This document shows positions 43,769 through 52,633 of a stretch of 64,000 bases of DNA, in pieces. This DNA is from Flectonema sp. DT1601. Lineage: Eukaryota; Euglenozoa; Diplonemea; Diplonemida; Diplonemidae. Every line of letters starts with the position of its first letter. Within the stretch, counting starts at the first letter, position 1. The position numbers were made by a program, and so were the translations under genes. The notes below the pieces were generated by a model. It searched no databases, was not told where the DNA came from, and saw nothing but the letters and a program-made list of their open reading frames with translations. The DNA is taken from NCBI GenBank assembly GCA_964019425.1, contig OZ025782.1, positions 868,001-932,000 of the forward strand, read 5' to 3'.

Positions 43769-44519
43769 ACAGCAATTTAATGTGGAATTGGAAAAGGGTA
43801 AACTGGAGTTACTGGACTTACAGCAACAACTGGAGAAGAAAAACCAGGAAGGTTTGAAGGAGCAGGAGGTGGCTCTACAGCTTAAACAACGGCTGCTTAT
43901 CGAACAGCACAACAAGGAGAAGGATGACGGGAAGCAGGAGTTATTGGTCCTGCAACAGCAACTAAGCGAGCAACGTCTGCATGATCAGCAGCAACAGCAA
44001 CAGAGAAGCGAGGAGTTAAAGAAGCAAGAAGAAGACCTCGAACTTCAACGACTCCAACTGCAACGCCAGCAGGAGGATGAAATGGAGAAGGGCAGATATG
44101 AGCTCCAGAGTCTCAGGGACATGCTGGGTATGGAGTTTGAGGAACAGAAGACGTCACTAAAAATCCAAGGGGATAATCTTCGCCATCAGCAACAACAGCT
44201 CCAGCAACAACAGCAAATCTTCCAAGAAAAAGAAGAACGATTGGATCAGCACTACGTACACCAGCCTTATGCCACCGACACCAACCCCCACTACCAACTT
44301 CCTCAAGACCCCCGGTTTGATGAACTTCAGAGGGAGCTACGTCAGGAACGGGCCGAGAAAGGAGAACTTAGGGAGCTGCTGAGATCTCTTCAACACCAAC
44401 TGAAGGAAATGACGCAAGAACTTAACTTGCAGAGAATGGAAGCTCAGGAGCAGAGGGAGGCTGCCAAGAAAGAGTCACTGGGAATGCAAGCCCGCTACCT
44501 GCAGGAATTGCTGTTGTAG
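42875..44519 (+). pseudogene. Gln-rich long coiled-coil protein gene, one frame break
   Basis: ATG at 42875 opens a basic head (MTPRGGLGRLRPTKNCRDEA), then a Lys/Glu/Gln-rich coiled coil to 43519, where the frame ends after NHQQSQETI. A second frame (about 43505-44519) continues the same type of coiled coil (KADLQQKQEIILNQQQQLEQ) to a Leu-rich end at TAG. The inverted copy downstream lacks one A at the junction (GAACTATTTAAC against GAAACTATTTAAC), so a single-base insertion explains the break. No homolog recognised; composition is like Gln-rich trichohyalin/myosin-tail-like proteins. Charged heptads run throughout; no enzyme domain. Whether it is a host gene or transposon cargo is unknown. 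Confidence 0.6.
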
Positions 44520-45400
44520 CAGATGCTGTTTTTCCTCCAGGCTTGCCTGTTGCAGTTGCAGTTCCTGTTGAATCCTGGACTGTTCAAGTTGCTGTTGACG
44601 GTGGTCTTCCTCGAGTTGACATCTTCTCCTGCGGAGAGACTCTCTCGATATCCTTCTCCTTGCTGTGCTGCTCGAGTTGCTGCTGTTGGTTCAGGATTAT
44701 CTCCTGTTTTTGTTGGAGGTCTGCCTTGAACTTAAGCAATTCTTGCTGTTGTTGGTTAAATAGTTCTTAGCTCTGTTGATGGTTTAGAAGCTGTTGTTGG
44801 ACTTGATGATCAAGTTGCTGTTGCTGCTGCTGTTGAATTTCCTGCTGCTATTGGGCTTGATGATCAAGTAGCTGTTGCTGCTGTTGTTGCTTTTCATGCT
44901 GTTGTTGTTGTTGGTTCTCCAGTTCCTGTTCCATCTGATGCTTCGTTTGGTGAAGCTCAAGCTGCTGCTGCTGGTGTTGTTGTTCCAGTAGTTGTTGTTT
45001 CTCCACTTGTTGATTCTTGTGATCCTCCAAGTCTTGTTCCAGTTGGAGCTTTTCCTGAAAGAGATCTAATTGTTGCTGCCTGTGCTGCTCGTCCTTCTTT
45101 TGTTGTGCTTCAAGGAGCTCATGTTTGCTGAGCAGCTCCTTCCTCTCTTCCTCCTGGTCCTCTTGCTGCTTCTTGAGTCTCCTCTCCGCCGGTTTCTTCC
45201 TCGTTTCTCCCCGGTCTACCCGGGTGTTGTCTCGGTCCAGCCTTTCCCTTTCTTCTATCTTAGGCATTTCCGTTGATCGTGTGAGCAAGCTTGTTCCTTT
45301 AGAGAGCGTCCGGTTAGCTGGTCGTCCTCTTACTTCATCCCTACAATTTTTTGTCGGCCGCAGCCGTCCGAGACCGCCGCGTGGAGGCATTTTGTGTGGT
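44520..45400 (-). repeat. Right arm of ~0.9 kb inverted duplication
   Basis: Minus strand repeats the coiled-coil gene from CACAAAATGCCTCCACGCGG to GAAAAACAGCATCT. It carries its own differences, including a stop codon at the position where the left arm has CAA (S-stop-E against S-Q-E), so the arms have diverged independently. Confidence 0.9.
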
Positions 45401-45427
45401 AACCCTAAAATAAATAAAAAATAATAA

Positions 45428-45768
45428 AAAGTTGCGATATCCCAGGGGTAGTGGTATAACCCTCGCCCTGGGGCTGGGTGATCGCTGGTTCGACCCCCTG
45501 CCACTGCAATAACCCATCGCGCCTGTACGCAATTAGTTCAAATCCCGCGCCCGAAGGGCGTCCAGGGTAGACCTGGTAGACTCTCCTACGTTAAGACTGG
45601 AGGGAAGGGAAAATGGAAGGATTTCCATAAAGAGGCTAAGAACACACAAATAAATAAATAAAAAAAAAAAAGAAAATCCGGCAGGGCTGCACAGCCGAGT
45701 GGATACCTTAAATCTCTTCGGTAGCCGTGGCAAGGGTTCAATTCCCAGGCACATTTTTTGTTTTTCAA
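45428..45768. mobile_element. tRNA-derived SINE-like sequences
   Basis: Several RNA polymerase III box-like pieces: GGTAGTGGTATAACC with GGTTCGACCCC (45450-45500), AGTTCAAATCCCG (45535-45548), and ACAGCCGAGTGGATACC with GGTTCAATTCCC (45689-45746). An A-rich tail (AAATAAATAAATAAAAAAAA, ~45645-45672) separates the two units. T-arm and anticodon stems do not pair properly, so these are not working tRNA genes but fit tRNA-derived SINEs. Confidence 0.5.
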
Positions 45769-45804
45769 CCAGAAAAATTAGTAAGAAGAAAGTAGCAAGG
45801 AAAA

Positions 45805-45871
45805 GGGTACAAAATTGGACTTAACTTAACGTGAGCGAAGCGAGCGTAAAGTTAAGTTCAAATTTGTACCC
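45805..45871. repeat. Imperfect inverted repeat (hairpin) around GAGCGAAGCGAGCG
   Basis: GGGTACAAAATTGGACTTAA pairs with TTAAGTTCAAATTTGTACCC across a ~22-base centre, AACGTGAGCGAAGCGAGCGT, which shares the GAGCGAAGCGAGC core with the GCGGGTTTGC-family repeats. Confidence 0.7.
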
Positions 45872-45959
45872 TGGACGGGTACCTAGCCAGGGAATAAAAA
45901 CAGACGTGACTTGGTTGTAAAAATAATGTTTGTTCAGAAAGCTTAAAAAAAAAAATTGT

Positions 45960-46019
45960 GCGAGAAACGCGAGCCTGGAAGGGGTATCTCTAGTGCGGGT
46001 TTGCGGGTTTGCGGGTTAA
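45960..46019 (+). repeat. GCGGGTTTGC-family repeat, copy 6
   Basis: GCGAGCC, GGTATCTCTAGTGCGGGTTT and two further TGCGGGTT units. The GGTATCTCTAGTGC core matches copy 3. Confidence 0.8.
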
Positions 46020-46142
46020 GAATTGGTATTAAGAAACTAATAATCATAATGTTGGATTTACATTATGGGAACGCATCGAAAAATTCGATGCTTGGTGAAA
46101 CGGTGCTTTGGGATGCTGCAAATTACTGAAATATATTTAACA

Positions 46143-46202
46143 AAACTGTAGCTTTAGAATCGTTGGTTAACCTTAAAAAGTAGTTACCCCAGGTAATTAG
46201 AA
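46143..46202 (+). repeat. Right inverted repeat and ~60 bp direct repeat, copy 1
   Basis: TAGCTTTAGAATCGTTGGTT followed by AACCTTAAAAAGTAGTTACC and CCAGGTAATTAGAA; repeated almost exactly at 47239-47299. Confidence 0.85.
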
Positions 46203-48424
46203 ATTACGTGGCTTTTAGAAATACTGCCAGTACTAACAGATATAACTCTCACTACTAACATCGTCCGCCTTTTCCGACGGCATCCAGAATCTCCCCTCTG
46301 CCTCCGACATACCTATCGCCCTTAGCGCGGCATCCTTCCGCGCTCTCAAATCTACGTGGCCTTTTCTTGGGTGTGCCAACCCGGTGCCTTGCACCCACAA
46401 CGACAGAAGACTCGTCGGCATCGAGAATTCATATGACATAATTTCAAACTTAAATGTACAAGTATGAAAAAACCCTGTGATAAAGCGTAAAGAATGACAA
46501 AATGGAAAAGTAAAACGATGAAGAATTTTTTGATATATTGAGGGACACGTTCCCAAGGATAACTTGTAATAATGCAAGCTTGTTTTATAACACACGGAAT
46601 TTGCACATCTGAAACAATTGTTAAATGTAAAATGCCTTATCTAGAGACAGTGTCTGCAGCCAGGTCGGCGCAACACTTTTTGCCCATGATCGGACTCGTC
46701 TAAATTGAGGAAAAATGATCGAAGATGAGAACTCAAACTTCATTGTACACTAGAGCAGAAAAGACAAAGGATGATATTACGTAATTTAAAACTGCCATTT
46801 GCAAGGTTCCCAAGGAAAGGTTTGCGGGAAATCACTTTGTAAACCAACTCTTGGAATGAATTGCAATCACGACACAATGCAAAAGGGAGAAAGCGGGGAG
46901 AGAGAAGCTGTCCAAACAGTTGAACAACTGATAACAAACTAATTTTTAATAATTAATTTGATTTCAGTATTCTTTAATAATATACCAACAAGTCAGACAT
47001 CAGAAGTACAGCGATAATCAATTACGACTTTCGGGGAAGAAAGCCAAAAAAAAAATATATTAAAAAATTTTACGTAAAAAAATAGGAAACACGGTAAGTC
47101 TTTGTACATTTCCTTCCACTTGGCAAACACAAGTCCACGGACAATAAAAAAACCCCAAAGGAAGAAAATTCTTCCTAAGAGGTTAGCTAAATATTCCAAG
47201 CAAGCTCGGATGTTGAGACTGTACCAATAAAGTACAGAAACTACGTAGCTTTAGAATCGTTGGTTAACCTTAAAAAGAAGTTACCCCAGGTAATTAGAAC
47301 AACACATTCATAAAAAGTACTGCCCTGCATCAACTCACAGACAGCAGGATCCACAATCTTGTGACTGCGTTGAAGAAAGGTTCTTTGATTGCGATGATCC
47401 TGCCTTTGTGAAAAACACTTGATGCGTTGTATACTTCGCCAAAGGTGGTCATTGAAAAGGTATGCATGATAAACCTGTTGTGAATAATATAAGTAAAAGG
47501 TAATTGAAAGTAACTTACTATACGGGTGTTGGTTTCTATCATTTTTTTTTTTTAATCTGTAAATTCTTTAGTAGAAAAATAACATAATTTTTTGGAAGCT
47601 GTGTAACGAAAAAGAGGAAAAAATGGAGAAGAAGAGTTCCTACTAATAACATAACAGAGGTTTATCACTCCGCGTCTGAAAAACTTCTTCTCCGACGGTA
47701 CAATAAATAAAAAAGAAACGTTCGTAAAGAACGTTCATAAGAGTAATGAGAATAATAAGCATAAGGCAGACGTACCAGAGGAAAGAACCGAAAAGAGAGA
47801 AAAAAAACGAAATCGGCACCTCACCAGTAATTTTTCAGACTTTGTTCACTTGGAACCGACAAGCGGAAAGTAAAAGTTTTAACGTTATGCTCCACCATTC
47901 GTAAAACATGTTTTGTTTTACGAGTAGAGATTTTTTCTTCGACATAACTGTTTCATGCGAAGGAAAAGAAAAGGGCTCTAAGTATTGAACATTACTTTGT
48001 GTGGTTTCACATATTTCGGATTATTTTCGGCCCACCGGGCACAAGTGGTGTACTTTCAACACACCCTTTTTTTTCCCCATTGCCATTTTTTCGGGCATTC
48101 CGAGTAGCCGAGACGTAAGCTGTTTCAGATTTGAGATTGGGACTTATTGACCAAGAGAATGATTAACTATCCAACGTTGTTGTATGGCATGAGGACTCAG
48201 GGTGACTTAATCCGTAGCAGTTTCCGAAGACTCAGTACGGATTTCCCAGTTCACCTTAACTGATGCCAAGTCTAAGCTCCTGAGAAGAGACAGATGGGGC
48301 TTTCTGTTGAGAACACTCATGTGTATGATCTGATTGCAAAAAAAGAAAAATGAAAATAGAGTGAGTTTTTTTTTTGATCTCTTTACAAAATCAAAAAAAA
48401 AAAAAAAAAAAAAAAGCGAGACTA
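46203..48424. other. Intergenic region with repeats, no gene
   Basis: AT-rich with only short frames (longest ~120 codons, minus strand, 46233-46595, no recognised homology). Apart from the repeat at 47223-47299 and A/T homopolymers at 47543-47555 and 48370-48415, nothing is recognised. Confidence 0.5.
47223..47299 (+). repeat. Right inverted repeat and ~60 bp direct repeat, copy 2
   Basis: Second copy of 46143-46202 with AAGAAG for AAGTAG, extended leftwards by CCAATAAAGTACAGAAAC, which matches the left terminal repeat at 42846-42864 in inverse orientation. Confidence 0.85.
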
Positions 48425-50668
48425 CTATTCAGTGATAGTAAAGTCAACCTCGACAGCCTTATAGTAGATTGACGTATGAGCGCCTTGAGCACCCGGTTGC
48501 ATGCTTCCAATATACAAGCTGTATTTACCGGGTAACGTAGTAAACGGTGATGTCTCGCTCTGCATTAATCGAAAGGCTTTTCCAAAAATTTCAATGCAGA
48601 CTTCTAAAGTTCTCCCAGGAAGGACAGATTCTGTTCTTGTAAACCCAACGAGCATCATTTGAGGTGTTTTTGCAGCGAACTTTGGTGGTACTGTGTAAAT
48701 CTGAACAACCTCTTCAAGTTCAACAGTACCAGAATTCATTATCGAAACACAAACTGATGAAGAAGCAGCCACATCACCAGAAGGGATAGCCGATGGCTTC
48801 ACTGTAGCACTCATATACCGGAAATTAGAATAAGTCAATCCATAACCAAATTTATACAATGGCGCACCCATTAAATATCTATATGTTCTTCCAGCAGTAC
48901 CAGGGGTATTAAGTGACATGTCTAATTCATTAGCTACTTGGCTCATACCAGTTGGCCATGTCATTGGTAGTTTCCCTGTAGGAGAGTGTTTTCCAGCAAT
49001 AAGCTCACCCAATGCTTCCCCTCCTTTGGTTCCTCCGTACCACATTAGTAGGATGGCGTCTATATTCTTTGCCTCCCAATTCATTGAAATCGGACCTCCA
49101 GTCATAACCACCAAAAGAAGCTTCTTTGCAACAGGTTTTAATTTTTGTAATAAAAGAGTCTGCTGTCCAGGCATTTTTAAATCTGGGCGATCGCGTCCTT
49201 CACCTTCGCAGTGGGCTCCGCCTTTGCCTTGACCGCCTTCACAGTTGCGATTTCCACCAACGAAGATGACTGCGTCTGCTGTTTCGGCTGCGGCCAGAAC
49301 TTCAGGGAATTCTGATGTGTTGTTGTCTTCAACGTTGACACCGTGGATGTATTCAATTTGACTGTTCGGAAATGATTTCCTTATCCCTTCCAACGGCGTA
49401 ACTATGGAACAGTTGTTGAGAACTGGACCGTTTGCAAAATGACATCCGTAGTAGTTTCCTAACAAAGCATACTTATCGTCAGCCCCCCATCCGACAACTA
49501 ATATCTTTTGAAGTGGCTTCACCCACGGCAACTGAGACGCAGACATCACAGTGTTTCTTAACAACACCTGTGATCGTAATGCCACCGTCTTAGCAGTCTC
49601 TAAGTGACCTTCAGACGCGATGTCTTTCTGTCCAAGAGATGAATACTGAACTCTGGATGGTGGGTCAAACATGCCAGCGGCAACACGAGCGTTGAATAGT
49701 CTTGTTAAGGCAGTGTTGATTTTATTAATAGTTATCTTCTTTTGTTCTAATGCCTGGGTGAGGTTGAGGTACGCGTCTCCAGAATTCAGATCAACACCAG
49801 CGTTCAGAGTTGCAGCTGCAGCATCTACTCGATTCGTAAATCTTTTAAATTTTGTAACCATGAAAGCAATAGCACCTGTATCAGTTACAATGTACTGTTC
49901 AGGTTTAGTGAAATTGAAATGCGGATCGTCGCGAAGGACAGACTGAAGCATTGGCGACATACACATCGGATTGCCATTAACTCCATTGTAAGCGCACATA
50001 ATAGATGCAGCGTTTGAGGCACACGCTTCCCAAACAGGTAAATAATACTGCTGTAAATCAATATTTGTGATATTCGGATCAAATGATAACCTTGGTGGTT
50101 CGTTATCAACTCCGTACGCAACGAAGGCTTTGCACGTTGCTAACGTCTCGTAAATATCTTTTTGAGGTCCGTTTTGTAAGCCATCAATATATGCCTCTGT
50201 GAGAACAGTTGCTAAGAATGGATCTTCTCCGTATGTTTCCTGTCCACGTCCCCAGATTGGATCACGCATTAAGTTTCCAACTGGTCCCCAAAGGTCAAGT
50301 CCATAATTCATAGGTGAATTTCCGTCACTTGCATTGACTGCGATATTGTGTTTGGCACGAGCCTCATCAGAAGTGACTCTTCCAGCATTGTATATGTCTT
50401 TCTTACTCCAGGTTGCTGCCATTCCAATTGTTTGAACAAACTGAGTACTGACACCATTATCAACAAGACCATGTTGGACATTATTCCTCCAGTGGTATGA
50501 TTTTATTCCAAGTCTTGGTATCTCTGGAGTGTCTGTTATCATTTGTTGGATCTTCTCTTCAGTAGTCATCTCATTTATTAAACTTCTCACCCTCTCAGCT
50601 CTTGGTAAAGTCCAATTGAACCATGGCTGAATACCAACACTAGTAGTGACTAAGGTAGAGAGTAACAT
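48425..50668 (-). CDS. GH3 family beta-glucosidase/beta-xylosidase-like enzyme, probably secreted
   Basis: 747 residues. GH3 enzymes remove terminal beta-linked sugars from plant or microbial glycans. The N-terminal TIM-barrel half shows LDLWGPVGNLMRDPIWGRGQETYGEDPFL and the nucleophile Asp263 in YIVTDTGAI. The alpha/beta sandwich half follows (residues ~385-590: ILVVGWGADDKYALLGNY, DAVIFVGGN, LPMTWPTG), then a fibronectin III-like C-terminus. The usual Lys-His pair of the barrel is Lys180-Ala181 here (CKAFVAYGVDNE), an unusual change. The N-terminus (MLLSTLVTTSVG) looks like a short signal peptide. A TTTTTAG acceptor-like sequence lies directly upstream of this ATG, so a 5' exon is possible. 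Same strand as the two genes further right. Confidence 0.88.
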   Translation of the reverse strand: MLLSTLVTTSVGIQPWFNWTLPRAERVRSLINEMTTEEKIQQMITDTPEIPRLGIKSYHWRNNVQHGLVDNGVSTQFVQTIGMAATWSKKDIYNAGRVTSDEARAKHNIAVNASDGNSPMNYGLDLWGPVGNLMRDPIWGRGQETYGEDPFLATVLTEAYIDGLQNGPQKDIYETLATCKAFVAYGVDNEPPRLSFDPNITNIDLQQYYLPVWEACASNAASIMCAYNGVNGNPMCMSPMLQSVLRDDPHFNFTKPEQYIVTDTGAIAFMVTKFKRFTNRVDAAAATLNAGVDLNSGDAYLNLTQALEQKKITINKINTALTRLFNARVAAGMFDPPSRVQYSSLGQKDIASEGHLETAKTVALRSQVLLRNTVMSASQLPWVKPLQKILVVGWGADDKYALLGNYYGCHFANGPVLNNCSIVTPLEGIRKSFPNSQIEYIHGVNVEDNNTSEFPEVLAAAETADAVIFVGGNRNCEGGQGKGGAHCEGEGRDRPDLKMPGQQTLLLQKLKPVAKKLLLVVMTGGPISMNWEAKNIDAILLMWYGGTKGGEALGELIAGKHSPTGKLPMTWPTGMSQVANELDMSLNTPGTAGRTYRYLMGAPLYKFGYGLTYSNFRYMSATVKPSAIPSGDVAASSSVCVSIMNSGTVELEEVVQIYTVPPKFAAKTPQMMLVGFTRTESVLPGRTLEVCIEIFGKAFRLMQSETSPFTTLPGKYSLYIGSMQPGAQGAHTSIYYKAVEVDFTITE

Positions 50669-51240
50669 CTAAAAATGTTGTTATATCTGTGGTAAAGGGT
50701 TGTTACTTATAATATTTACTTCAAGCAAAAGTTAAGAGAGCAAGATGCAAAAAAAAGAAAAATAGTAATTTGTACAATCGAGGAGACGAGGCAATGAAAC
50801 AGAAAGTGCCAGCATGCTTTTTCCCAATTCCAATTCCAACCCATATTTCTATTTGCTGAAAAGACGAAAATGAACGAAACCCTTATTTTCATCTCAGGGT
50901 AGAAATAGGCACACAGCGCAGAAAAGCATTGCAGAGGTACATGAAAAATAAAGTTATTCAAAATAAAAATAGGTAAATTGAAGCAAGCGAAGCGAGCCGG
51001 TTCTCTAGCGCGGGTTTGTGGGTTTTCCTTTCAGCAAACCCGCACAAGTTAAAAAAAAACAAGTACTAAAAAAAAAGAAATTCTTTACTAAGGGTACAAA
51101 CATTTACCAGAAGGGCTCTTCACAATGATTTCATATTAGACTGTCAAAAAAGAAATAACATCTAAAGATGACAACAATAACACGAAGCAATACGAAGTTA
51201 CAATCACGCGTGAGTCACATCAACGGAACGGATAAATGAA
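50669..51240. other. Intergenic region with a decayed repeat
   Basis: Holds a segment (50741-50950) similar to 31950-32157, and GCGGGTTTGC-family copy 7. No gene. Confidence 0.5.
50980..51050 (+). repeat. GCGGGTTTGC-family repeat, copy 7
   Basis: AAGCGAAGCGAGCCGG, TTCTCTAGCGCGGGTTTGTG and, after a gap, an inverse CAGCAAACCCGCAC, so this copy ends in a small inverted pair. Confidence 0.75.
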
Positions 51241-52188
51241 TCAAAAGTTGTAAACCGTTTTGGCGTTGTCAGCTAACAGAGAGTTTCGCTCACTCGAAGT
51301 CGGCTTCATGTCAATCAAAACGTTGTTTAGGATTTGGGACCAACGAGCGTAGGTCGAAAATTTTGTAACAACAAACCAATTTCCTCCAAAAAAGGAACGA
51401 GCATAACCAAATTGCCGAATACCTGCTTCGATATAAGGCTGTACCTGTTGTTGGGTGAACTCATTCCAGGAAAGAGCAGAACGCTCAGGGACACCAGATA
51501 CCTTTAACACAACATTAGGTAAGGAGCTCATTCTCTTGATGTAACTAAACCAGGAATTGAAGTTTTTGGAATCACCGGAAATTGTCATGTTCGGGTTCCC
51601 TAAGTGCTGCAGCACCACAGTGAGATTCTTCGGTGCAGAGTTAGCAAAAAAATCGTACGTGCAATCGAATTGAGAACCACTTCTTGTAAGCAACTCAAAT
51701 AGTAGATTGTGTCTGGCCAATACTGCCAACCCATCAGTGAAGTTAGAATTCTTGGTAAACCAGCAGAAGTCTCCGTCGACTGGATCGAGGATCCTGCGTA
51801 TCCCACGCAACTTTCCCTTTGAAGCTGCTTGCAACTCGTTTATTTCACGTTCAACAGAAAAACCCTTCTCTACTGATGCGTAGCCTACTATCGCCCCCAA
51901 GTTGACCGGAGAATCAGTTGCACTGGAAAACATCGACTCCACCCAAGCAACTTCCTTCACCGAGTCTTCAGGAACGACAGATGCCTGCATAAAAACAATA
52001 TCACGAACCACTCCTAACTTGTTGGCTGCTGCTGAATCAGCTTCGTAGTCAACAGGATGGTGTGAAGTATGCACCCAGTTTTGTGAATAATTAAAGAGTT
52101 GCAGATTAGCGAAGTGAACGTGCGTATCAGTTATAGCTGTCGAACCGAGGGCAAGGAGCAGCAAAATAACGAAACGAGATCTCGTCAT
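51241..52188 (-). CDS. Secreted amidohydrolase-2 family (TIM-barrel, fuconolactonase-like) protein
   Basis: 315 residues from the ATG at 52188; an ATG 20 codons further up (52248) would place a charged stretch before the signal peptide. MTRSRFVILLLLALGSTAI is a good signal peptide, directly followed by the metal-binding TDTHVHF at the start of the barrel. GAIVGYASVE, RGIRRILD, FELLTRSGSQFD, VVLQHLGNP and LPNVVLKVSG follow the pattern of the COG3618/Amidohydro_2 group, which hydrolyses sugar lactones and similar compounds. A distal Asp-containing motif is weak (FGYARSFFGGNWFVV in place of the usual G-x-x-R-x-x-[FWY]-x-x-D/N-x-P). Next to a GH3 enzyme it could serve sugar breakdown, but this is inference. 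Confidence 0.75.
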   Translation of the reverse strand: MTRSRFVILLLLALGSTAITDTHVHFANLQLFNYSQNWVHTSHHPVDYEADSAAANKLGVVRDIVFMQASVVPEDSVKEVAWVESMFSSATDSPVNLGAIVGYASVEKGFSVEREINELQAASKGKLRGIRRILDPVDGDFCWFTKNSNFTDGLAVLARHNLLFELLTRSGSQFDCTYDFFANSAPKNLTVVLQHLGNPNMTISGDSKNFNSWFSYIKRMSSLPNVVLKVSGVPERSALSWNEFTQQQVQPYIEAGIRQFGYARSFFGGNWFVVTKFSTYARWSQILNNVLIDMKPTSSERNSLLADNAKTVYNF

Positions 52189-52633
52189 CTCAGTTTTTTT
52201 CTTTTCCTGGAGTCTGGCAAATATCATACATATTATTGCAAAAGACATAAATCATACTGCTGCTAAATACGAAATCTCAGCATCCTATTTTTTTTGTAAC
52301 TGAGAAAGTAAGATACACGCACAGAGTTATACAATTGCTCCAATTACGGAGTCTGATAATTCTTCGTTGAGTACGACGCTTTTAATAAAGCTGCACCAAG
52401 TTGAAGAGAGGAATCGAACAACTGAAGGTTTTGAATTGAAGGTTCCGCTTGCGCAGGAAATTGAAATCGGCAGAATCGGGTCAAAAAGTATTCCAATTTG
52501 CTAGCTGTAGATTAGCAGAAAACGAAAAATCTAAATAATGAAATCTGGGTACAAATTACTGCGGCACCGCGGAGTAAAAGAAAACTCCAATAACTGATAA
52601 AAGAATGTTTGCAAACAACGAGGAGTTTCTAAA

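Larger units (their letters stand above)
42824..46168. mobile_element. Putative TIR-flanked DNA element carrying a Gln-rich coiled-coil gene
   Basis: The 26 bases at 42824-42849 (AACCAACGATTCTAAAGCTA and six more) are the exact reverse complement of 46143-46168. Inside lie a long coiled-coil gene, a ~0.9 kb inverted copy of its first half, and SINE-like sequence. A second, longer partner of the left end (41 bases, three differences) lies at 47223-47265, so the outer boundary may be there. No transposase motif was recognised, so a non-autonomous element or a gene trapped between repeats is possible. Confidence 0.5.

Noticed and set aside
45430-45760. Functional tRNA genes
   Set aside because: A and B boxes are present, but acceptor and T stems do not pair and no anticodon stem forms.
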